From the NCBI GenBank assembly GCA_020048595.1, contig JAIFMH010000113.1, forward strand, positions 1 through 6,508: a stretch of DNA of 6,508 nt, in the 5' to 3' direction. Source of the stretch: Bacteroidota bacterium. GTDB taxonomy: Bacteria; Bacteroidota; Bacteroidia; Bacteroidales; UBA4417. The position numbers and the translations under genes are program-made. The notes under the pieces are model-generated. The model saw only the letters and a list, made by a program, of their open reading frames with translations. It had not been told where the DNA came from and searched no databases. This document shows, piece after piece, positions 1-5,486 of this stretch (positions within the stretch are counted from its first letter, which is position 1; each line of letters opens with the position of its first letter).

Positions 1-99
1 GGCATAAATGCTCCTCCGCCCGGCTGGTCGAAAGGAATTGATGTAGAGTTTAATCCTATCCCACGAACTTTTATGGTTGGTGCTAATTTGAAATTTTAA
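1..99 (+). CDS. SusC/RagA-family TonB-dependent outer-membrane receptor, C-terminal end only
   Basis: The first 32 codons of the window are open and end at TAA (97-99). The final residues read PRTFMVGANLKF, the usual ending of SusC-type receptors: a last beta-strand closing the barrel with a C-terminal phenylalanine. The assignment is reinforced by the SusD gene that starts 11 bp downstream on the same strand, since SusC and SusD are nearly always encoded as a pair. In this family the protein is a 22-strand barrel that imports oligosaccharides or peptides with energy from TonB, with SusD as its lid. The rest of the gene, including the plug and TonB box, lies outside the window, so the substrate cannot be inferred. 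Confidence 0.85.
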   Translation, partial: GINAPPPGWSKGIDVEFNPIPRTFMVGANLKF

Positions 100-110
100 C
101 AGTAAACAAG

Positions 111-1808
111 ATGAAAAAAATAGCTTTCTTATCGCTGATACTATTCTTTACAGTAAGTTGCGAGAACTTTTTAGATACAAAAGACCTCACGAACAAAAGC
201 TCCCAGAATTTTCCGGCCACCTATACCGATTGTAATCAGGCTCTTGCCGCAGCGTATAATACGATCGGGAAGGCTAAGTTCAGTTCTGTCTGGATCGGTG
301 ATTTAGCTTGCGACGATGGCTTTGGCGCCGGTGCCGCAAATGATTATGATGCTCATGGAATGGACCGCTTGCGTGTATCAACGCCAAATATGTCGCAGGA
401 TTTCTGGAGAAATTATTATTCCGGCATATTCAGGGTAAATAAACTGATAGAATCATTGGATAATGTTAAGTTCAACTCAGATGCGGAGAAAAAAATCATT
501 ACAGGAGAAGCCTATTTCCTGAGAGGATTTTTTTACAGTGAGCTGTCCAAAATTTTTGGCGAAGTGCCCTTAATCCTATCGGCAGCCCAACCGGTGAATT
601 ATCCCAAATCCCCGGCAAAAGATACCTATGCACAAATTGCATCTGATTTGCTGATGGCCGTTGAAAATTTGCCAAATGATAAAAATGGTGTTACTCCCCA
701 GCACTACGGGCACGCTACCAAATGGGCTGCCGAGTCATTACTTGCGAGGGTGTTTTTGTTTTACACCGGCTATTATCAGCAAGCCGAGCTCCCTCTTCAG
801 CAAGGTGGAGCCATAACCAAACAACAGGTTATTACTTACCTCGATGATGTTATCGCTGGCAGCGGCCACAATCTTGTTAAAGATTTCCGCAATTTATGGC
901 CCTACACCAACAGCAGAACCAAGGAAGATTATAAATATACAAAAGGAAAAGGTTTAAACTGGGTCGGCGATAATAATATTGAAACAGTTTTTGCCGTAAA
1001 AAGCGGATATGTAACAGGATATGGTGAGGGGTATAATTATCTGTGTCAACTCTTTGGCATAAGGGGGCAAACGAATAAAAATAACGTGTTTCCTTATGGT
1101 GAATCGTACGGACAAGCTGCGGTTAATCCCCGCATGATCGATCAATGGGAGGCCGATGAACCTAATGACACTATCCGCAGATGGGGCAGTGTTATTGATG
1201 TGGACAGCCCACGCGAAGGATTCAAAAAATACGAGATAGGCGGATGGAATATGGTTGAGGAAACTAAACTATTTATTAAAAAATATGAGCTTGTTTTTGT
1301 TTATACCGATAAAACAAATGCCGATCCATTGAAATGGAAATCAACAACTTACCAGGTAGCTTTACAAGGTTTAATAGCAAATCTATATTCTGTAAGTCTT
1401 CAGGATATTGTATTGATACGTTATTCTGATGTTTTGCTCATGCACTCCGAACTCACTGGTACCGCCAATGGAATAAATTCGGTAAGAGCCCGCGCCGGTT
1501 TGCCTGCTGTTGCTTATAGTCTTGATAACCTGATGAAGGAAAGACGCTATGAGCTTGCTTTTGAAGGCCTGCGCTATTTCGACCTGCTGCGCTGGTATGG
1601 TAAAGAGGCGGGAGTTATTATTGACCAGAATCAAAATGGAGCAGATATTCTGAATGATAAGATTCCTGCGCAATATAGTGCCGACCTGGCTCAAAGAATA
1701 AGATTAACCGGTGGATTCATGCAGATTCCGGAAAGTGAAATATCCCTATCGGGTGGCGTACTGATACAAAATGAGGGTTGGACTGGTGCCGGAATAAACC
1801 TGGAATAA
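111..1808 (+). CDS. SusD/RagB-family nutrient-binding outer-membrane lipoprotein
   Basis: A complete 565-residue protein, within the normal size for SusD. It starts with a lipoprotein signal: a KK pair, a hydrophobic stretch and Cys17 followed by ENFLDT, a typical mature SusD start. Residues about 18-300 form the SusD-like N-terminal region; 131-156 (GEAYFLRGFFYSELSKIFGE) is the conserved TPR-like helix pair. The RagB/SusD C-terminal domain covers about 300-565 and carries IRYSDVLLMHSEL (436-448), the helix around 476-497 with KERRYELAFEGLRYFDLLRW, and the ending QIPESEI...LIQNEGW (538-557). SusD proteins sit on the cell surface as a hinged lid over SusC and capture glycans or peptides. The gene follows the SusC end by 11 bp and is clearly co-transcribed with it. 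The ATG at 111 is preceded by an A-rich stretch without Shine-Dalgarno, normal in Bacteroidota. No intact enzyme gene follows, so the ligand is unknown. Confidence 0.96.
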   Translation: MKKIAFLSLILFFTVSCENFLDTKDLTNKSSQNFPATYTDCNQALAAAYNTIGKAKFSSVWIGDLACDDGFGAGAANDYDAHGMDRLRVSTPNMSQDFWRNYYSGIFRVNKLIESLDNVKFNSDAEKKIITGEAYFLRGFFYSELSKIFGEVPLILSAAQPVNYPKSPAKDTYAQIASDLLMAVENLPNDKNGVTPQHYGHATKWAAESLLARVFLFYTGYYQQAELPLQQGGAITKQQVITYLDDVIAGSGHNLVKDFRNLWPYTNSRTKEDYKYTKGKGLNWVGDNNIETVFAVKSGYVTGYGEGYNYLCQLFGIRGQTNKNNVFPYGESYGQAAVNPRMIDQWEADEPNDTIRRWGSVIDVDSPREGFKKYEIGGWNMVEETKLFIKKYELVFVYTDKTNADPLKWKSTTYQVALQGLIANLYSVSLQDIVLIRYSDVLLMHSELTGTANGINSVRARAGLPAVAYSLDNLMKERRYELAFEGLRYFDLLRWYGKEAGVIIDQNQNGADILNDKIPAQYSADLAQRIRLTGGFMQIPESEISLSGGVLIQNEGWTGAGINLE

Positions 1809-2039
1809 ACATAATCAGGAGATTGTGTTTAAAGAATTGTGCTTTTTACAAAAATGGGCAAAACTTTTCAGTTAAAGTCTACTAAATTGATTAAGCGATA
1901 GCCTTCTTCGTAATGATAGAAGTATTAAAATTATCACTAATCTATTATTTCTCACGATTGCAAAATAATGTTTCCGAAGTACCCAATTTATCCATTGATC
2001 TGGATGCCAATTAGTCACTGTAAAATTATGCACTGGTAG
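1809..2039. other. Intergenic stretch without an intact gene, possible decayed coding sequence
   Basis: About 230 bp lie between the susD stop and the glycoside hydrolase remnant. All six frames are broken at short intervals. I see no convincing hairpin with a T-run that would end the susCD transcript and no -7 TAnnTTTG promoter motif. Two short plus-strand stretches look mildly protein-like: frame 1 around 1921-1965 reads a hydrophobic signal-peptide-like segment (KIITNLLFLTIA), and frame 2 from 1913 to 2015 reads a 34-codon ORF ending VPNLSIDLDAN. They lie just upstream of the remnant at 2040 and could be parts of the same broken gene, but this is a guess. Confidence 0.5.
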
Positions 2040-2186
2040 GAATTAACGCTACGCGAAAAGATAGGTCAAACCGTTTGCATCCTTATTGATGATATAGACC
2101 ATGAAAAGTATTTCGGTTCGTTAAAAAGATTTTCAGACAAATATCCGGTTGTAGCCATTCTTCCCGGTGCTATGGCAATTCTGTAA
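2040..2186 (+). pseudogene. Remnant of a glycoside hydrolase family 3 gene (N-terminal fragment)
   Basis: The frame after an in-frame TAG at 2037-2039 reads ELTLREKIGQTVCILIDD, continues through FGSLKRFSDKYPVVAILPGA and stops at TAA 2184-2186, 48 codons in all. The pattern 'LTLREKIGQT', then about 20-25 residues to 'K-Y-P-V', then a hydrophobic strand with a glycine, is the typical beginning of the GH3 catalytic barrel (beta-glucosidases and relatives). There is no start codon for this frame and nothing of the remaining barrel, catalytic Asp or second domain follows, because the next gene ends at 2205 on the other strand. A GH3 enzyme directly downstream of susCD is a common arrangement, which supports the reading. 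I infer that the enzyme gene was lost by deletion and upstream frame damage. The identification rests on one short motif stretch, so it is likely but not certain. Confidence 0.62.
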
Positions 2187-2204
2187 CCTGAATTGTTGGG
2201 TTCA

Positions 2205-2897
2205 TCACTTGTTTCGGACAACTACTTTTTTCAACCCGGTTCTATTGCTATCCGCGATCTTTAAAAAGTACAGCCCATCAGGGAAATCAGAAATATCAAT
2301 TATCTCCGTTTGTTTGGAAAGGAGTAGGGTGGTAAGTTCCAGCCCGCGTGAATTATAAACAGTAACGGAAATGTTGCCACGACTATTACGTTTCAAATTT
2401 AATGTGCCTGAAACCGGGTTAGGATAAACCAATACAGCGGTATTAAGATCCGGCTCAATTATTCCCACGGGTGATGATATTTCCCGGGCAGGCTTTCCGC
2501 CCCATGGGCAAAAATATCCAACATTGCTGATCCAATATGCTGTATCGGCATCTACAGCAGAATAAGGGCATCCATCACATAACTCCACAGCCATTTCTGC
2601 AAGTTGCAAGTTGTCAGGAATAAAGTGCCACAAAAACCAGTGACCTGCATTATGGTTATATCCATCATTCCCGTTGTCAATTTTCCCGTTAATAAATCTT
2701 CTCTGGTTATAGGGTAGGTCAAGGTCAGCAAGTACTGAACTTATTACTGCCGGATTGGAAGTTGCCGCAATAAAGGATGTGTCCTGCCAGTTACCGTATC
2801 CGCAGCTTACTTTAAATTCAAAGTACCGCAGTGTTTGTGATTTAACCGTAAAGCCAATAACCAGGGCTAAGATGAAAGTGATGAAAGGCTTACTCAT
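2205..2897 (-). CDS. Secreted protein with BP74-N-like domain and type IX secretion C-terminal sorting domain
   Basis: A 230-residue protein starting at ATG 2897. Residues 1-20 form a Sec signal peptide (FITFILALVIGF core, cleavage probably after VKS). Residues 24-140 are a compact domain: FEFKV near the start, NGKI..G.DGYN at 70-81, then WFLWHFIPDNLQLAEMAVELCDGCP (87-111) and FCPWGGKPAREI (129-140). The order 'W.fhl.P....l.E.a.ElCDg.P' then 'FCPW....REI' resembles the BP74-type N-terminal domain first described in a Dictyostelium calcium-dependent protein; the function in bacteria is not established. Four cysteines (32, 107, 110, 130) could make two disulfides after export. Residues 155-230 are a Por_Secre_tail domain (VYPNPVSGTLNL, ISVTVYNSRG, DISDFPDGLYFLKI, KKVVVRNK), which sends the protein through the type IX system to the cell surface or medium. 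It lies 156 bp from the gene upstream and reads as its own unit. No catalytic motif is visible. The sorting domain is near certain, the BP74 assignment moderate. Confidence 0.9.
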   Translation of the reverse strand: MSKPFITFILALVIGFTVKSQTLRYFEFKVSCGYGNWQDTSFIAATSNPAVISSVLADLDLPYNQRRFINGKIDNGNDGYNHNAGHWFLWHFIPDNLQLAEMAVELCDGCPYSAVDADTAYWISNVGYFCPWGGKPAREISSPVGIIEPDLNTAVLVYPNPVSGTLNLKRNSRGNISVTVYNSRGLELTTLLLSKQTEIIDISDFPDGLYFLKIADSNRTGLKKVVVRNK

Positions 2898-3053
2898 GCG
2901 TGGCTACGATTTTATAGTTGTTGATACTCAAATTTCTGATATGAACAGCTCTATACGTAAACAAAAATTGGCAGCAACCACAATCCTTTTGGAGGCTTAC
3001 ATATTGGCGCCCACAGGATTCGAAAGTATAGTACAGAGCAAGCTGAATGCAGC
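2898..3053. other. Intergenic spacer between carbamoyltransferase and type IX secreted protein genes
   Basis: This 156 bp gap on the minus strand should hold the 3' end of the carbamoyltransferase operon and the promoter of the secreted-protein gene. A short inverted repeat (GCTG-CATT-CAGC, 3042-3053) lies directly behind the carbamoyltransferase stop, but no T-run follows it, so I do not call a terminator. On the minus strand an AAATTTG stretch near 2933-2940 with a TTTTTG about 25 bp before it only loosely resembles the Bacteroidota promoter (TTTG ... TAnnTTTG), so no promoter is called either. Confidence 0.45.
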
Positions 3054-4913
3054 CTAATCCGGCGCAAACTGGTAGTTCCTCGCAAATTCCTCTTTCAAAT
3101 GATCAAGTTGTGATTTCTCAAACACAAAATTGTTAAGCACCAGGTAATCGATTTCGGTATTCATAAAACACTTGAAAGCATCAAAAGGCGTGCCTACAAT
3201 AGGTTCGCCACGTACGTTGTAGCTTGTGTTTATTACTATGCCGTAGCCGGTTAGCTTTTTAAATTCGTTGATTACTTTCCAGAACCGCTCGTTGGTTTTT
3301 TTGTTAACGGTTTGCACCCGTGCCGAATAATCGATATGTGTAATAGCAGGAACATCAGAGCGTTCGAAATACAATCGGCTGTACATATCACTCTTCACAT
3401 AATCATCAGGAAGCTTATGGCACCGTTTGGTCACAACCGGCATTACCAGGAGCATATAGGGCGATGGTGTATTATACTGGCAATATTCAGCAATATCTTT
3501 TTCCAGGATAGCCGGGGCAAAAGGCCGGAAACTTTCGCGGAACTTAATTTTCAGATTCATCTTTTTTTGCATGTCGGGATTGCGGGCATCGCCGATAATG
3601 CTGCGGTTGCCCAACGCCCGGGGACCAAATTCCATGCGCCCCTGGAACCATCCTATCACTTTCCCTGAATTGATTAGTGCTGCGGTGTGCTTTGCCAGAT
3701 CATCAAAGTCGGTAAAAAACTCGTTCGGTATATCGAAACGATTAATGAGTTTACTGATTTCATGATCGGGATAGGAGGGACCTAAATAGGCGCCCTGCAT
3801 TGAATCCTGAGGATCTGCCACCCTTTCGTGATCCAGGTGCTGATACCAAACGGCGAGCGCTGCTCCCAGCGAACCGCCAGCATCGCCCGAAGCAGGTTGT
3901 ATCCATAAATCCTCAAATAAACCGTTTTCGTATATTTTACCATTCGAAACACAATTGAGCGCTACACCTCCTGCCATTACCAGGTTTTTGCTTCCGGTTA
4001 GCTGTTTTGCGGTTTCAGCAAGCTTCAGCACAATATCATCCGTAACCTGCTGTATGGCCAGTGCCATATCCATGTAGGGTTGTGTAATTTCGCTCTCGTC
4101 GCCCCGGCGGGGAATCCCGAATAATTGCTCCCAGCTTTTATTGTTGCACATGGTGAGCCCGGTGGCAAAATTGAAATGCTTCATATTGAGCAACAACGAA
4201 CCATCGGGACGAACATCAATCAATTGCTGATATATGAGTTCCTTGTATTTTTCGACCCGTTCGGATCCAGGAATGCCATAAGGCGCCAGTCCCATTAATT
4301 TATACTCGCCGCTGTTAACGCGGAAACCACAATAGTAAGTAAATGCCGAGTATAAAAGCCCGATGGAATGCGGGAAATGTAATTCTTTAAGAATGGATAT
4401 TTTATTGCCTTTGCCATGCGAAATCACGGTGGTGGCCCATTCGCCTACCCCATCAATAGTGAGAATGGCAGCTTCGTCGAATGGCGATGGGAAAAACGCA
4501 CTTGCAGCATGTGAAAGATGGTGCTCGGTAAAAAGGATGGGCACATTCGTGGTCAAGCCAATTGATTTTAACTGCTTATTAATCAGGCTTTTCATGAAAA
4601 TCTTATCTTTCAGCCAGACCGGGATAGCATTGATAAAACTTGCCAGTCCTTTCGGGGCAAAAGCATGGTAGGTTTCGAGCAAGCGCTCAAATTTTATAAA
4701 CGGTTTATCGTAGAAAACGATACATTCCAATGCATCAACATCGAGTCCTGCTTCTTCCAGGCAATATTTTATGGCATTAACCGGAAATCCGGCATCATGC
4801 TTTTTACGCGTGAACCGTTCTTCCTGGGCAGCGGCTATAATTTTTCCATCCTGCACCAGGGCCGCCGCACTGTCGTGGTAAAAAGCAGAAATGCCTAAAA
4901 CAGCTTTCCCCAT
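3054..4913 (-). CDS. NodU/CmcH-family O-carbamoyltransferase (SxtI-like)
   Basis: A complete 619-residue enzyme. These enzymes use carbamoyl phosphate and ATP to form carbamoyl-adenylate and pass the carbamoyl group to a hydroxyl of an acceptor. The N-terminal Kae1/ASKHA-like domain covers about 4-355: GISAFYHDSAAALV at 7-20, EERFTRKKHD at 31-40, the metal-site motif HHLSHAASAF at 131-140, TIDGVGEW at 152-159, KLMGLAPYG at 205-213, MAGGVALNCVSNGK at 313-326 and ASGDAGGSLG at 341-350. His131, His135, Asp154 and Asp344 are spaced like the metal ligands known from the family member TobZ. The C-terminal carbamoyltransferase domain starts near 400 and includes GRMEFGPRALGNRSI (425-439) and SFRPFAPAIL (461-470). 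No key motif is missing. Its ATG follows the DUF5989 stop by 3 bp, so translation is probably coupled. The acceptor is unknown; the two small membrane proteins upstream suggest a membrane-associated substrate and match the sxtI/J/K set. Confidence 0.95.
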   Translation of the reverse strand: MGKAVLGISAFYHDSAAALVQDGKIIAAAQEERFTRKKHDAGFPVNAIKYCLEEAGLDVDALECIVFYDKPFIKFERLLETYHAFAPKGLASFINAIPVWLKDKIFMKSLINKQLKSIGLTTNVPILFTEHHLSHAASAFFPSPFDEAAILTIDGVGEWATTVISHGKGNKISILKELHFPHSIGLLYSAFTYYCGFRVNSGEYKLMGLAPYGIPGSERVEKYKELIYQQLIDVRPDGSLLLNMKHFNFATGLTMCNNKSWEQLFGIPRRGDESEITQPYMDMALAIQQVTDDIVLKLAETAKQLTGSKNLVMAGGVALNCVSNGKIYENGLFEDLWIQPASGDAGGSLGAALAVWYQHLDHERVADPQDSMQGAYLGPSYPDHEISKLINRFDIPNEFFTDFDDLAKHTAALINSGKVIGWFQGRMEFGPRALGNRSIIGDARNPDMQKKMNLKIKFRESFRPFAPAILEKDIAEYCQYNTPSPYMLLVMPVVTKRCHKLPDDYVKSDMYSRLYFERSDVPAITHIDYSARVQTVNKKTNERFWKVINEFKKLTGYGIVINTSYNVRGEPIVGTPFDAFKCFMNTEIDYLVLNNFVFEKSQLDHLKEEFARNYQFAPD

Positions 4914-4916
4914 GGC

Positions 4917-5066
4917 TTAAAAAAGGGTATAGATGAATGGGGCCAATGCTGTACCTGCTGTAAAAACAATGAGCACTGCAAACAGGAGAAGCACTATGAT
5001 TAATGGCAGCAGCCAGAATTTCTTCCGTACTTTTAAAAATTGCCAGAGTTCTGTTAAAAATTCCAT
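4917..5066 (-). CDS. DUF5989 single-pass membrane microprotein (SxtK-like)
   Basis: A 49-residue protein beginning MEFLTELWQFLKVRKKFWLL and ending FIYTLF. An amphipathic start with WQF is followed by a basic turn (VRKKFW, 13-18) and one hydrophobic segment (about 19-48) with a GTALAPF motif near the end. This is the DUF5989 pattern: short, 'E...LW.F...RKK.WL.P.i' then a transmembrane helix and 'G.a.APFIYtLF'. I chose the ATG at 5066 because all family features begin there. An upstream ATG at 5153 in the same frame would add 29 residues that overlap the SxtJ gene and show no family likeness. The gene lies 16 bp after the SxtJ stop and 3 bp before the carbamoyltransferase. Members are almost always next to a carbamoyltransferase and an SxtJ protein; a role as anchor or activator of the enzyme is plausible but only inferred. 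Confidence 0.9.
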   Translation of the reverse strand: MEFLTELWQFLKVRKKFWLLPLIIVLLLFAVLIVFTAGTALAPFIYTLF

Positions 5067-5082
5067 ATTCGGGTTTTGTAAT

Positions 5083-5463
5083 TTAATAAGGTGTAGTAAA
5101 ATCAGCCTTGGTATAGGTATGATTGCGTTCGGAAAATACGGAACCATGGCCATTTTTAAATTTTTTCAACTGTAGCGAATCTCTGCCCATTGCTCTCCGG
5201 ATAACGGCAACAGGCCAGACAAATACAAAGAAAATTGCGGATAAAAGTATTTTTGATATGATTCTGCCAAGCAGTTCGGAAATATTGAGCCAGAGAAACG
5301 TGAAAGGGTAAACCAGCACCGGGGCAATGAGTAAAACCAGTACTTCGGCAATGGCGACCTGCAAAGTATAGTGCTGCCTGAGCCAAAGCCCCAATATCAG
5401 TGTAAGCAACAACAGCGCCAGGCCTGAATCGGAATGTTCTTTTTTCGTAAAGCTGGTTTTCAT
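5083..5463 (-). CDS. SxtJ-family membrane protein
   Basis: A 126-residue protein with no exported signal and three hydrophobic segments: about 13-28, 35-58 and 67-88. The family signature is in the second half: W58 followed by ISELLGRIISKILLSAIFF (61-79), then VWPVAVIRRAMGRDSL (82-97), corresponding to the SxtJ consensus of a last helix ending in 'P.g...R..G.D.L' and a polar C-terminal tail with a 'S...R....' stretch (108-113). The tail probably lies in the cytoplasm next to the carbamoyltransferase. The start at 5463 follows the TPR gene stop by 23 bp and has a purine-rich AGAAAG about 7 bp upstream. SxtJ was named from the saxitoxin cluster, where its function is also undefined. Location between the TPR protein and DUF5989 in one tight row supports one functional unit. 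The family call is good, the biochemical role unknown. Confidence 0.88.
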   Translation of the reverse strand: MKTSFTKKEHSDSGLALLLLTLILGLWLRQHYTLQVAIAEVLVLLIAPVLVYPFTFLWLNISELLGRIISKILLSAIFFVFVWPVAVIRRAMGRDSLQLKKFKNGHGSVFSERNHTYTKADFTTPY

Positions 5464-5486
5464 TTTGATCTTTCTTTTTTTTGCTT

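Noticed and set aside
1383..1694. A 103-codon minus-strand open frame inside susD.
   Set aside because: It is opposite the most conserved C-terminal part of SusD and has no protein-like features of its own.
1872..2042. A 56-codon open stretch on the minus strand ending in a basic tail (RRRLSLNQFSRL).
   Set aside because: It has no ATG in a sensible position, overlaps the presumed remnant of a plus-strand gene, and does not resemble any protein I know.
3005..3025. On the minus strand a TTCGAAT loop followed by a GGGCGCC acceptor-like end and A, resembling the 3' end of a tRNA or an attachment site.
   Set aside because: The five bases on either side of the loop pair in only three of five positions, no matching 5' acceptor or D-arm (A-box) is found about 70 bp upstream, and the would-be gene would run into the carbamoyltransferase end. 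No integrase or repeat copy is visible.
3042..3053. Inverted repeat GCTG-CATT-CAGC directly after the carbamoyltransferase stop, a candidate terminator.
   Set aside because: The stem is only 4 bp (6 with a G-T pair) and no T-rich stretch follows on the minus strand.
2755..3057. A 100-codon plus-strand open frame spanning the start of the type IX protein gene and the spacer.
   Set aside because: Half of it is antisense to the signal peptide and BP74-like domain; the remainder shows no family likeness and the start has no supporting context.
3312..3668. A 118-codon open frame on the plus strand within the carbamoyltransferase gene, and similar open frames at 3571-3765, 4363-4671 and 4665-4898.
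   Set aside because: They lie opposite a gene with clear family motifs over its whole length and show no recognisable protein features, so they are antisense shadows.
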